Part shown: positions 11,801 through 22,342 of the stretch, piece by piece
Layout: each line of letters starts with the position of its first letter
How positions within the stretch are numbered: position 1 is the stretch's first letter
Assembly: GCA_905178155.1 (NCBI GenBank)
Contig: CAJINV010000001.1
Location: 8,339,599 to 8,403,598 of the forward strand
From: Amoebophrya sp. A120
Taxonomy: Eukaryota > Sar > Dinophyceae > Syndiniales > Amoebophryaceae
Length of the DNA stretch: 64,000 nt
Direction of reading: 5' to 3'
The notes under the pieces: model-generated
Database searches by the model: none
The model's input: only the letters and a program-made list of their open reading frames with translations
Told to the model about the DNA's origin: nothing
Position numbers and translations under genes: made by a program

Positions 11801-14138
11801 TTGGGGACCAGTTGCATTTGCGGCTGCTCTATCAAATGCAAAAATGTCTGGGTCTGGAAAGTTGTAATGCTAAAAGTGGATGATAGCCGGACTGCAATAC
11901 GCAGCCAAGCATGACAAATTTTTGAGCGGCTACGTGTTGCGTATTCCGCATGAGAAACTGCGTTTTTGCATGACAGATAGGAGAGCCGGTTCGTTCCCAC
12001 GCATTACAGATTCTCGAGTCATGTCAGACATGCATGACAAGTCGCAGAATCTTCCAGACCCAGACATTTTTACATTTGATATCCAGGGTGTGGTCGTCCA
12101 CGCTAAAATGGTCAGGTCCGCCTGGTTATGAAATGCAAAAATGTCTGGGTCTGGAAGAATGCAACTTGTGATGCTGTATTTGGAAGCCAAAAAAATCTGT
12201 ATTGCATGAGTAGCAAACAGAATGCAATTTTTGCTAAGCTGAGAAGGCATTTGTCATGCGGAATAGGCATCAAGAAGCCCTCAAAAAATCTCTATTGCTA
12301 GGGTATGCATCACAGACATCATGGCTCATGCAAAACGTGCATGATATGTTTCAGAATCTTCCAGACCCAGACATTTTTACAGTTGATACTGGTCGACAAC
12401 TTCGAACCGCGCAATGACGGAGGGGTCCTTATCCAAGAAAAAAACACCATCACAGTCACACTTGGGAGGTTTTGCATCAGAAATTCTTCTCGCATGACAA
12501 ACTTTTCTTGTATTGCAAAAACACAAAGGGAAATCGGCTATAAGTGTTGACTGTGATGCATTTTTGCGCATGACAAAAATTTTTGTATTGCAAAAATGTG
12601 CAAAAGTGATTGTGATCGTGTTTTTTTCTTGGATAGTCTTTCACGTCCTTGTAGTTCTGGGACACTTCGAAATTGGACAGGGCGGTCTTATCAAATGTAA
12701 AAATGTCTGGGTCTGGAAGAATGCATGTTTGTCATGCTTGTCTGGCATGACTCTTAAATCTGTCATGCACATTGCCCAAGAGACGTTTTTTTCTGTCATG
12801 CGGAGACGCAGTTTGTCATGCAGAATAGGCACCACCTACAAGCTCAGAAATTCGTCATGCTAAGCCAGCACTTGTGGCCTCCTTATGCTACGCCACTCAG
12901 CATCACAAGTTTCCAGACCCATACATTTTTACCCTTGATAGGTCTGGCAGGCGAACGAATACGGCATCACGCGGAGCGCCCGGTAGACCATACCTGTTGA
13001 GAGATTTATTTTGTGGACTATAGGATTTGCATTTGACAATCTTCAGTTCTCATGCCCCTACCTTGTGCAGGAGCATATTAAGACCGGAAATAATTCCATG
13101 TACGTGTACTAAGGGAAGTCATGCAAAAATACCAAGTACCTTTCTCGAAGAGTTGCTTGAAGACCCACCAGATGGATTCCATGAAGTTTACGTCCATCGT
13201 TTTGTAATCGTTGTCCATATCAATCCACCTTCCGTATCTTTCCACGGTTTTTCTCCAGTCCTGGGCGTACCGTTGCACCTGTTTATTAGAGCGACGATTG
13301 TATTGTGATCATTCGTGTCCGATTCATTGTGGAAATCGAACTATGAAAAAGCGCTCTGTGTGCATAACCAGACAAAGCAACATGGAAGGTCATGTGATCC
13401 AGAACGGATGAAAAAGGTTCAGTACGATGCTGCGGCACTGCTCGTTGTATGCTGCTATCCCCATGTCGTAAACGTCTTTACGTTCTTTGATGCCCAACTT
13501 CTTGTCGATCTCGTTCTCTACTGGAAGTCTGTGTTTTGTCGGAATCAAAGGATTTTATTCATCCGTCATTCTCATTTTATCCAAGATTCTTGCACCAGAC
13601 GCTCACAAAATTGCGCTAGCTACAATCATGATCATGTCAATCCACATCGATAATGCTGCACGCAAACATCATGAAACCGTACCCGTGGCAATCCCAGCCC
13701 CATCGCCGCAAGACCTGCTTTCCGTTCTGGTGCTGATACCTACAGACGACATCTTTTATCGTTCCCGCTAGGATGTGCCCGTAGTGCGGCAACCCGGTCG
13801 CGAATGGGGGTCCATCGTAGAAAATGTAGGCCGGTTTATCTGCAGTATCGGTTTGAGAACAGTTGCGTAAGTATTTGTTGTAAATTTTTCCAATGAAACG
13901 CAAAACTAAAGTCGATTCATCTGCTCTTCGTCCTTCGAGGGTACTGCGTGTGAAGAACTGGCCGGCAATCATAACCAGGCGCTCAACTTCTACCTGAGTG
14001 AATGAAAATAATACCTTTGCTCTGCTCCATGCATTGTGCGAAAGCCTTAATTTCCCGCCATTTTTTCAGCACTTTCTCCTCCTCTTCCGGGAAGCAGGGT
14101 CGCTCCGGAATCTCCTTAAAGGTTGACGCGACCACCAT
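5857..14138 (-). CDS. IARS1: isoleucyl-tRNA synthetase, cytosolic type, 11 exons
   Basis: Charges tRNA-Ile with isoleucine in the cytosol. Exons (minus strand): 14138-14015, 13839-13683, 13528-13426, 13278-13140, 12993-12946, 12688-12641, 12429-12394, 12126-12087, 8763-7678, 7507-7264, 7107-5857; together about 1,091 residues. Visible landmarks are the HIGH-type motif PHYGH near residue 60, WGWDCHGLPVE, the editing-domain segment [56 protein letters not shown] near residue 627, and the anticodon-binding domain ([16 protein letters not shown]). Introns 1-4, 9 and 10 are GT-AG; introns 5-8 are inserted elements, and precise removal restores each conserved motif. Intron 8 (8764-12081) holds unrelated coding sequence (see findings). 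The C-terminus ends without the usual appended domain and may have one more 3' exon. Confidence 0.93.
8764..8925. mobile_element. family A element end with ambiguous base, right boundary uncertain
   Basis: Starts TATCAAATGCAAAAATG with the family A inverted repeat (GTCTGGGTCTGG) and is preceded by TCCAG (8759-8763). An N lies at 8893, immediately before the second inverted repeat, and the element ends near 8925 in the degenerate ACAATCCATA. Bases 8764-8892 are almost identical (one difference seen) to 11830-11958 of another family A copy. The TCCAG on its left does not recur at its own right edge. It recurs at 12082-12086, to the right of that other copy, and joining the IleRS exons at those two positions restores WTTTPWTLPSN. 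Confidence 0.75.
8893..8893. other. ambiguous base marking a probable assembly join
   Basis: This is the only N I noticed in the window. It sits inside a repeat element and at the point where a 129-bp near-identical copy of another element stops matching. That is where a scaffolder or gap-filler would be expected to join two contigs wrongly. Confidence 0.8.
8926..11829 (-). CDS. fragment of an unrecognised gene lodged within the IleRS gene
   Basis: Coding segments on the minus strand: 11829-11775, 11521-10548, 10398-10334 and 10105-9211. They join in frame when three inserted elements are removed (11522-11774, 10399-10547, 10106-10333), for example [15 protein letters not shown] and HAQDNSIDNF across two junctions. 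The product, at least 650 residues, is acidic and Met-rich, with segments such as [18 protein letters not shown] and [21 protein letters not shown] do not recognise the family. A further coding-like stretch, [20 protein letters not shown], lies at about 9000-8930 before a possible donor GAG|GTATGG. Neither end is complete, and the fragment shares nothing with tRNA synthetases. Confidence 0.6.
10106..10333. mobile_element. family D element, 228 bp
   Basis: Bounded by TATGCAATACAAATATGCC on the left and a diverged complement (GGCATAATTGCTTTGCATA) on the right. The flanks GCTTT/ACTTC share only CTT, so the duplication is imperfect. Removing it with one AAG joins GGGAAG to CTATCC and keeps the fragment gene open. 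It contains the recurring GCAATACAAA-type motif. Confidence 0.65.
10399..10547. mobile_element. family C element, 149 bp, target duplication TGTCC
   Basis: Ends are TATGCATTGCAAAAG and its near-complement CTTTTGCAGTTCATA, each followed inwards by TATCGTACTCGTA or a close variant. The 5-bp flanks TGTCC at 10394-10398 and 10548-10552 are identical. Excision restores HAQDNSIDNF in the host frame. Interior copies of TTTGTAATGC and GCATTACA are present. Confidence 0.85.
11522..11774. mobile_element. family A element, 253 bp, target duplication GGATT
   Basis: Inverted repeats contain GTCTGGGTCTGG and its complement. The flanks GGATT at 11517-11521 and 11775-11779 match. Removing it joins GAAATCC to TGATGCAT in the fragment gene. 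The interior is about 90% alike by eye to the element at 33624-33875, so it belongs to the same subfamily. Confidence 0.88.
11830..12081. mobile_element. family A element, 252 bp, mismatched flanks
   Basis: A full-length copy with clear terminal repeats TATCAAATG...CATTTGATA. Its left flank is GCTCT and its right flank TCCAG, so this copy lacks a duplication of its own. The TCCAG matches the flank of the partial copy at 8764. This is the key evidence for a chimeric or composite structure in IleRS intron 8. Confidence 0.88.
12127..12388. mobile_element. family A element, 262 bp, target duplication CTGGT
   Basis: Terminal repeats TATGAAATGCAAAAATG and the complement of TATCAACTGTAAAAATG. CTGGT flanks it at 12122-12126 and 12389-12393. 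Excision joins IleRS residues VVDQ to [12 protein letters not shown]. Internally closer to the copy at 48551-48813 than to the adjacent copies, so neighbours are not tandem duplicates. Confidence 0.92.
12430..12635. mobile_element. family B element, 206 bp, target duplication GTCYT
   Basis: Inverted repeat of about 28 bp, beginning TATCCAAGAAAAAAACAC and continuing with an ATCACARTCAC-type block. Flanks are GTCCT (12425-12429) and GTCTT (12636-12640), one mismatch. Removal joins NYKDVKD to PSVIARFE, the conserved IleRS order. Contains GCATGACAAA and TTTTGTATTGC motifs. Confidence 0.9.
12689..12940. mobile_element. family A element, 252 bp, target duplication GGTCT
   Basis: Starts TATCAAATGTAAAAATG and ends CATTTTTACCCTTGATA. 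GGTCT flanks it at 12684-12688 and 12941-12945. Excision joins IleRS PYSFACQ to TALSNFE. Compared with the copy at 33624 its interior runs in the opposite orientation, so insertion is not restricted to one orientation. Confidence 0.92.
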
Positions 14139-14713
14139 TTTGCGGAGGGGGTGTTTGTTTTGCGCTGCCGTAGACAGACTGGTCTTCGCCAACGGCAGGG
14201 GAAATAGTCGCCGCTTCGTGGTCGTTGAGGCAATTTTTGGAAAACGTTCTTCAAAAATGAAACTTAGTCAAAAAATAACAATTATGAAGATGATATATTT
14301 TTGCGTGCAGAGCCAAAATTTGTGGTATGTGGTCGTTAAGAATAAGAAAACTTTGTTTGGGATAAGGAATATTCTAGCAGAACCTGTCCATAGAAAAGAA
14401 GTCAGGAATTGGGAGACAAAAAAGTGCCACATGATCGTCACGACAGAATCGATCTCACGAGAATGGATCTTTCCTTCCATAGCATATTTGCAAGAAGATT
14501 AATGAAGCCTTGACTCAGATCAATAACCAGTTTCGATCGCCACCTCCTTTCAGAACCAACACGTTGGTTTCAAGTGGAACTTGACAATATCATGTACTCA
14601 AGCTGATCGATCGCCTCATGTAAGTACTCAAGCTGTGCGGTTCTTTTGATCTCGTACTTGTAGTCGCAGTTACACAGCGCCAGTTTCTTCGAAAGATGCA
14701 AAAAATATGATCT

Positions 14714-15418
14714 TTGGCCAGAACACATCGTGGAAGTGCAGGCGGCACTAGCGACGTCGTATCACGAAAATACAGCGCGAAGCAGGTTGCGAAAGTGAAT
14801 GATTTCTGGGACTTTATATGGGGACTCGGGAAAGCTGTTGTTGATGAAGACTTTGATTTATTATCTCAGGCCATTTGTAGCTGGCAAGACAGGCGGGGCA
14901 ATGTTGACTATGCTGAAATCAGACGCTCCTGTTTTCTAGAAACCAACCGGACTTTTTTGCAAATGCAGCTCGGCACCGCGTTCATCTTGAAAAGAAACAC
15001 TTTTCGTGCAGATGATGACGCGATGCGGCTTAGGTGTCGGCTGGCCCATCTGTGGGACTATATTATGCCACCGACCTGTCGTACCGGTACTGGTTTTCAA
15101 TTGCGCCTTTCTTTGCATAAAAAAATGGAGATGCTACAGTACAGGGGGACTTGTGAAGTGGAAAGGGTACGGGTAACCGTGCTTAAATCGGGTAAAAATT
15201 ATAACAGCACGAGTGCTATTAATTTATATCGGAAAACGGGGGCTTTGAAGGGAGGAAAATTCCGCAGCGTTTACATCGGTAAAGAACTCTCCGACGACAA
15301 CGCTTCGGCTTGGGGCTCTTGGGCTAAACAAAAAAATAAAGAATCGAGGTCGAACGGGATACAAATAAGTATCGGAAAAGCACAAAAGCGTCACAGCCGC
15401 TCCCGCTCGAGTCCTTGA
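14714..15418 (+). CDS. hypothetical plus-strand protein
   Basis: An open frame of about 234 residues on the plus strand; the first codon in frame is TTG, so a 5' exon or an internal ATG start is likely. It has a plausible protein-like composition with aromatic-rich segments such as FWDFIWGLGKAV and CRLAHLWDYIMPP, and a basic Ser/Arg tail (RHSRSRSS). It is less G/C-rich in third positions than the flanking genes. No family recognised. It is the only plus-strand candidate I consider credible, which itself makes it suspect. Confidence 0.45.
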   Translation: MARTHRGSAGGTSDVVSRKYSAKQVAKVNDFWDFIWGLGKAVVDEDFDLLSQAICSWQDRRGNVDYAEIRRSCFLETNRTFLQMQLGTAFILKRNTFRADDDAMRLRCRLAHLWDYIMPPTCRTGTGFQLRLSLHKKMEMLQYRGTCEVERVRVTVLKSGKNYNSTSAINLYRKTGALKGGKFRSVYIGKELSDDNASAWGSWAKQKNKESRSNGIQISIGKAQKRHSRSRSSP

Positions 15419-15487
15419 TTCTCATTTGACATGCAAAGAAAAAAATGCGAGAAGTGCGTTCGTGTAAAAAAATGTAAACTGTGTGTG

Positions 15488-15582
15488 AAATGCGAACTAT
15501 TATTAGAAAATGAAAATGTAAACTGTTACTAGAAAATGCAAACTGTTACTAGAAAATGTAAACTGTTACTAGAAAATGTAAA
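15488..15582. repeat. 20-bp tandem repeat, about 3.5 clean copies
   Basis: The unit AAAATGTAAACTGTTACTAG is repeated at 15513-15532, 15533-15552 and 15553-15572, with a partial copy to 15582 and a degenerate copy upstream from 15488. It lies just after the stop of the plus-strand ORF, between genes. Confidence 0.9.
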
Positions 15583-15711
15583 TTTGAGCATGAGCTTCTG
15601 AGTGTAATATGAGCCTACTGTAAACTTTGACTGAGTCTTCTTGAAAAACGCACTACTCGTTTAAAAAACCGAAAACAAAAAAAAAACTTTTCGACGAACA
15701 CAGGAATCCGC

Positions 15712-17682
15712 TTACTCACTGTACCCGCTGAGCGAGTGCCCGACGATGAAATCACCGATCCACTTTTCCCGAGCAAAGTTCGACGGCTTTGGCGCCCCCC
15801 CGCAGCAGCACGGGCCGGGCTTGTTGACTTCCGCACTGCACCCCTGCCGAGCGGCGATAGAAGTCTTCAGGTCGCGAAAGTTGTCTACGCTCTTGTTCGG
15901 TTCTCGCTTCTTGTTGCCGGACTCGACCGCAGCGACAAAATTCACTTCGGTGGGCCTCAGGTACCAAGCCTCGCCCGGCAAAACCTGGCAAGTTTTTGTG
16001 TGTCAGTGATGCGTTTCGTTTCAGAAACAAAGAAAAAAATTATTTTTGTTCCGTGGAAAAACCCAAAAATTAGGTAAAAAAATGACTATGAAACTTCAGG
16101 CAGCTTTATGGAACTTGATAGGTGATTCATACCTGGAAGACTTCAATTTTCGACCCATTTTTGCGCTTCGATGATGCCCACACCAGCTGCCCATCCACCT
16201 GCTCGGTCTCGCACAACACGATACGAAAACCTGAAAGTTTTAATTTTTGGTTTTTTACCATGCACATGGGATAGATACTTCTCCTCATTCGGACAAACAT
16301 TCAAGAAGCTATGCGTATCAGGAGTTGCTACGTCGAGTAGGTACTTCTAGAGAAAAAAAAGTTGTATGGCTGGTCGCAGCACACGATATTGTTCAAAACA
16401 TTTCTATACAGTGCGCTTCGCAAATCGCCTCCGTCGCAAAGTCTAGGAGTGCCTCGCGCAGCTCGTTTCGCACGGGCAACGCGATGCCGTACGGCAGGTT
16501 TTTCTTCCCGGTTTCCGCGTAGGCCAGAATGGTGCCCCGGTCCTCCGGCTTCCTTTCGTAGTACTGCAGCCAGAGCATCTCCTTGTTGGCGATCATGGTT
16601 CGAACCAGGTAGAGTCCCGTGCCCATCTCCTGTACCTGGCCACTCCACCAGGTCGGCACCGCTAGCCGCTTCTCCCGGTTGTCTGCGCGGTTCCCGGACT
16701 TTCGGGAAGATGCGGTCGTCGAGGTGCCGCTGTTCTCGCCGACCTTGGAGGTGGAGGACTTCTTGTTCGTTGGGGCTGCTTCATCGGAGGCGTTGTCTTT
16801 CAGCAGCGTCTCCCGCCCCTCCGACTGCTTCCGCGTCCGCGAGGAGGCGCGGGAACGAGCACCCCCAGCGGCGGCCTCCACGGGGATGGCGGCGGCGGTC
16901 AGGGCGTCCGTCAACCGCTTTTTCGCCGTGGCGGTTTTCGCCGACTTGTTGAACCAGTTGAAAAAGGCGCGGAGAACCAGCAAGACCACAAAAGCAATCA
17001 CCAAATACCCGAGGAACGTGAGCAGGACGGCGAACTCGGGCAAATTTTCCTCCAAAATGGGGAACTTGGACTTCAGCAGGTTGTAGTTCTGCTCGGCTGT
17101 GGCGTACAAATTGTTCACGAGCAACTTCGCCCGGTCGACATACGGCTGGACAAGGACTTGCACTTTTTCGACGTACGGCTGGAGTGCGACACTGATGTCC
17201 TCGATCACCTTCGTCGTTTTCTCCGACAACTGCAACGCGAGTTTCTTCACTTCCTCGCCGACCACCGCGATTTTCGCCTCCACCTTCGCGACCGCCTCCG
17301 GAATGCCGCTGCTGTAGTAGTACCAATTGGCCAGGTTCGTCGTGTAGAGATCGTACAATTCCATCATTCTCGCGGAATAGTAGATGGTCAGCTCCTCCAA
17401 TTTCAGCCAACTGCGGATCACGAACGCCTCCAGCGCCGCCAGGCGTTCGCTGATTTTCAGCGCGGTGGCAATCTGCTCCAGTTTCTGCTGGTACGCTGCG
17501 TAGGCATTGCGGAAGAAATCGGGGATCGTATAGAACAAAATGTCGTACACGCCGAGCTTCTGCAGGTACGCCATCGCGGAATCCTGCAGCAAAATCAACT
17601 GCTGAAGCAACCACTGCCAGAACAGCTCCAGCTGCATCTGCGCGGTCGCCAGCCGGGCCTGAACCTGGGTGAGCACGGACAT
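15712..17682 (-). CDS. membrane-anchored helical protein, 3 exons
   Basis: Exons 17682-16410, 16230-16133 and 15984-15712, joined by GT-AG introns (donors GTATAG and GTATGA; acceptors CAG|GT), give about 547 residues. The start is the ATG at 17682 (MSVLTQVQ). Residues 1-240 are predicted long amphipathic helices, rich in Gln, Ala, Leu and Tyr, resembling lipid-surface or coiled-coil proteins. A transmembrane segment, FAVLLTFLGYLVIAFVVLLV, follows near residue 250, then a basic Ser/Thr linker. A compact C-terminal domain follows (PTWWSGQVQEMGTGLYLVRT onwards) and ends in a Cys-rich patch PGPCCCGG. No family recognised; likely an organelle or endomembrane protein. Confidence 0.8.
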
Positions 17683-18431
17683 GGTCCTCGAGGTTGCGTT
17701 TTTATTAATGAAATGTACTTGATGCTTCTGAGGTGAGTTGTTGAATGATGTAAAATGTTCGAAAGGATGAAAAGGGAAGAAAAGGAGGAACCACGACCAA
17801 GAATTGGACCGTGGATCGGACTGTTGTTGAAATGGAAAGTTGGGAAGATTCAAAACTGGAATCAACGACGTTAACATAACTTCACAATTATTTTTCACGA
17901 AGACGGGACGAGAACGCACGGGAGAAACCTGCCGTATGAACGATGACACCGACTACGAGAATAAGCAACTGCGTACGTAATCTGCAGCACAGTGTGAACG
18001 ACAGTTTTTCACGAATGGACGAATTCCAGCTGTTCGTGGACGAAGTTTAAACGTTACTGTGATATAAAACTTGAACGATGCCCCAGACGACGCTTACGAA
18101 AAAATCTAGCACTTCTTTTCATCATCCGCGTTCATGGAATACAGGAAATGCATTTGCATGCGTTTTTAACACGAGCAAGCTATGTAAGCCTACTTTTGTT
18201 TTACCTTGCAGGATTATGGTTACATGCATGCAGGCCGAGTTCAGAGGGCTGCTTCGTGACACATCCTAGCCGTATTCTCAAGCATCACAACTTCAAACAC
18301 AATTGTCTCGCAAGTACAGTGGTGAAGAACATCTCACTTTCTGCATTTTTTGATGAAATAAACTACACAAGTTGCAAGCGATCTTGTCCCTTTTTACCGC
18401 CGAGATGTTGAAACACGACTGCGCGCTACTC

Positions 18432-21400
18432 TCACATGAGGAAGGAGGTGGCTTTCGTGCCGAACCGAAGCAGGTCGCGCAACGCACCGTCGAGGAATGC
18501 GATGCGGTTCCCCCATGTGGCGTGCTGCCTCAGTGTGAGGTCGACGTGGTGCATGATGTTGATGGATGGGTCGAGCTCGTACTGCCACCCTTCAAGAGTG
18601 ATGGTGGATACCTGACAATGTGTAAATGCAATTTTCCTTGTCTTCATCCAGTTGCAGCTTCTCCTAAACTGACGACAGGACGGCGCGAGATGGAAATGGT
18701 ATAAGAACCGATGGAATTAATTATTGCAAAAGCTTCAAAAGCACACGCCAAACAACAATCAATAGCTGTGAAGATGATTTAAGTACCACAGCGACCAGTA
18801 TCGTCGGGTGCAATTCCAGCGTGTGCCTCCTGCAGCAATCCAGAACGTCCTTGATAATGTCCCGCGACCGCGACGTTTTGTACAACGCGGGATCCTGTCG
18901 GATGCGGCGCCAGATGTGGCCCTTGGCGGACAACTCCTCGATGAACGAAGCCCGGTTGCTGGCGTTCAGACTGCCGAGATTCGCCGCGGACAGAGCGAGG
19001 ATTTCCTCCGCTAATTTTTTCCCGTCGTACTCCAGCATCGCCTGGAAAAAGCCACGGACGTTCTGCCCAAGCGAAGGCTCAATGTGGGCGGACAGACCTG
19101 GGAGATTTTTCCAAGAGTCGGCTTTTAGCAACCTCCGATGTTGCAGCTCTTTTAGTGGCTATCGCTATAGATGCAAAATAAACCAGCAAGAACTACAAGA
19201 AGTCTTGTTTTATGAGCACCGAAAATTTGATACCTGCGTCCAAGAAGCAGACGTCCGGCAGCTGGGTTACGTCCGTCCCGAGCCCCAAAATCCAGGACTG
19301 CAGGTTCTGACGCATCTTGGTCAAAAACCCGCCCTTCTGCTCATAATGCCGGACGAAAACGTTCCCGGGATGCAGATCCGCGTGGATAAAATTGTCGACG
19401 ATGATCATTTTGAGCAGGGCCATGAGTCCAATCGTGCCCAGCCGCTCGACCAACTCGCCGTGCAGCTGGTCCGCGCTGTACTCGACATCGGAAGACGACG
19501 AATTGCTTCTGTCCGAGGCGGAGATGGTGGCGGGAGAAGATGTTGACGAGGAACTTTTATTTTTAGAAGAAGGATTTGATGAACTCGAAGAACCTTTATT
19601 TCCGGCGTCCTTTTTCTCCCCCTCCAATCCGTGGATAGCCAACCGGTCCGCGACGAAGTTCTCGTCGACCCCCTTCTCCAGCAGCTCTTTCCGTCGCTTT
19701 TCTCTATCGCGGTCCTGCTGCTTCAGCTTGATGAATTGCGAAATCGACGCACCGGGCTCGAAGGACTCGATCAGCACTTCTGGGGTAGACACCGACGCCT
19801 TGGGAAAACTCACGTTTCCCCAACCCTCGAAGTTGCTGCGAAACTGGCGGAGATTCGCCGCTTCCAGATCGAAGTCCAGCTGGTCGCCCATGTGCGCGCG
19901 AAACTGCTTCAGCATGCGGTTCAAGCGATAGCTGGACTCGAAATACCTAGAAAGTATTTTTTGCAAAACGCGCATGCGGAAAACTCATTGAAGCAGATGA
20001 AACGAGAACATTTCAGTGCAAAGAAGGCGGGTTCTTCCAGCCTCCGTCCGTCTCCGAAGAAAAAAACTATACCAGTTGCAGACCGTGTCCGTGAACCTCG
20101 ATAATTTCTCCAAGATCGCGAAATCCAGATCCATCACGCGCTCCAGCCGAGGATGCTGTACTTTCACCGCTACATTCACCACGTAGTTGCGATCTACCAC
20201 CGGCGCGCCACTGGTTTTTTCGGTTGTTGTCGCTAGCTGGTGCTTTGTCTCGCCTAGTACTACACTTTCTGTCCCACCAGCGCCCTTGAACCCGGCGTTC
20301 TCTAGCCCAGCCTGCACCTGTTTTGAGCGGTACTCGCCGACCCTGACCTGGGCACGGTACACCTGCCCGATGCTCCCACTCGCCACCGGCTCGGGCTCGA
20401 GCTGCAGGTACTCGAGCACGTTGTTCCCAAAATTCCGTTTCAAAATTTCCTCCGTCTCTGCCATGGTGTGCGCGGGGGAGTTTTGCGTCAAGCGATTTAG
20501 CTCGTCGCACAGCTCCACGGGGAACAGGTCATACCTGGTGGATGCCCACTGACCCCATTTGATGAACACAGGGCCGGCTTGCTCGAGCGCCGCCCGCAGC
20601 CTTTTGCACCACTGCAGCCGGCGCTCCTGGTTCCGCTGCAGGTCAGACTCGGACAGCCGGCTTTTCGGGTCTTTCAGACGCGGTTTGGCGAGCTGCGCGA
20701 CCTCCTCAGCGGTCGGGGCTTCGCTGCGAGCTACGGAGGTCGTGGTCGGGGTGTCGAGGATTTCGACCTTCCCTGTTTCCTTGTCGTACAGCAGTTTCCT
20801 TTCCTGGGGGTCCTGGATGTACTCCACCTGGCAAGGTGCGAGGTACCACCACGGCACCCACAGCGCGACGACGGGCAGGAAAATCCTCCCGAGCGTCCAG
20901 ATTCGCTGGCACAGTTCGAAAAAGTTCAGGTGCTTCACGCGCCGGTCCAGAAAGCCCGTGGATATGTCAGCGTCCTCAGTTGGGGGCGCGGCTGGTTGTA
21001 CTGTCGCAGCAGAAGCGGTGCTAGAATCCGATGCTGCACCGCTGGTGCCGGTCTTGTTCTCTCGACGTTTTGATGATGGCGCTTTGTTTTTCTGCCCGGT
21101 ATCATCAACATCACTGGTGGCGCCTTCGCTTTTCTGTCCCGGTGTCGTGTCCTTTGTAGTTGAGCCACTTATGGCCCCCCCTACTGGCACTTGGTTCCTT
21201 CTCGATGAATTCGTTCGAAGCACAACTGGCTGCAGCACTTCCGCCACCTCGTCGACGTCGCTGCTGTATTTTTGCCGCGCGTAGACCTCGTAGAAGACCG
21301 TGCCACCGAGCGCAAGCACACTAGCGGAGGTGACGCCGAACGCGCCGCGTTTGATCAGGCGAAACCGGCTCGCACTCGGGTCTGCGCTCGAGGAAACGCT

Positions 21401-21520
21401 GCCGCCGATTTGCTCGCTGCCGGTCTGCAGGCCACGGCGAAATATGGCTGAGTAGTTCTGGTTGCCGCCTGCACGTTGGCAACGCTCGAGCAGCTGCGGG
21501 ATCCGGCGGGGAAACAGCAT
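18432..21520 (-). CDS. ABC1/ADCK-family atypical kinase, 4 exons
   Basis: Exons 21520-20073, 19946-19234, 19097-18787 and 18611-18432, all with GT-AG introns, encode about 883 residues. Hallmarks of the ABC1/ADCK/COQ8 family are the KxGQ motif in FIKWGQWASTRYDLFP near residue 321, the glycine-rich loop PVASGSIGQVYRAQ, the lysine motif VAVKVQHPRL, the catalytic segment HADLHPGNVFV, and LDAG replacing DFG. The conserved tail ITLEGWQYELDP confirms the last exon. The sequence WASTRYDLFP resembles the ADCK2 branch. An Arg-rich N-terminus suggests mitochondrial import. Inserted Ser/Thr-rich loops lengthen it well beyond the usual 500-650 residues. Members regulate coenzyme Q or lipid metabolism; the substrate cannot be named from sequence. 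Confidence 0.9.
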
Positions 21521-22342
21521 GTTCGTGCTGCTCCTGGTCCAGAGTAGGCTGTTCCGGCAGGAGGCTGAAAGGTCGACGCAGGCAGGTGGACGAAAAATCA
21601 AAAGAGGCTTGCATTCTAAGAACTAAGCGTGATTGTACAAGATCAAACTTTTTTTGCAAAAGTAATTCAACACAAGAGAGGTAAGTAAATAGCGGTACAT
21701 TTTCAATTGATTTGTAAACAACTAGAATGAAATAGAGGAATGGAGGATCACGTTTTGCACGACCATGAAAATTGAACGGAGACCACGACTACCGAGTCAT
21801 ACTACTAAACAAAAAAAAGTGCGCACTGAAGAAAGTTGTGTAGAGTTTTGTGTCATGACAAAAAGATGCGTTGCCGCCAAAAATTGCTTGACAGTTCGTT
21901 TTCTCTCAGAAACTTACGACAAGTCAAGAACAAGGTTCTCAAAAGTCATTGGCCTCTTCCTCTCCGTGCTCGCGCGTGACAAAAGCAAAAGATCATCAAC
22001 ACTTGGCGATGTGACGCTTGTATTTTTGTTGTGCATTGGCGGCGCATAGGAATTTATAGGGATTATAATTTCAAATCAGAATTGGCACACAGTGACAGTT
22101 GAGAAGTTCATATATCACCTTATCATTTGCATCGATTTGAAACGGTTAGCTTTGATTCCGGCGTGTAGAAGCACATCTACTTCGCCTTCGGAGTCGATTC
22201 CATATAATGTAACTTTGGGTGCGCCGAGCACCGAAAGAACCTCCCCTTCGTGCAATACATCAAAACTGAAAGACTGGTTTATACACACGGATCGGGTCCA
22301 GAACAACATTCTGCGCCGCCACTGTCAGCACCCACAAGCACC
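21521..22342. other. intergenic, no gene recognised
   Basis: About 820 bp between two minus-strand genes. Contains short, A/T-rich ORFs on both strands with no recognisable domain and no inserted element. Confidence 0.5.

Noticed and set aside
11522-12940. CRISPR-like array of repeats and spacers
   Set aside because: Repeats occur as inverted pairs bounding single elements with target duplications, not as direct repeats with uniform spacers, and the genome is eukaryotic.
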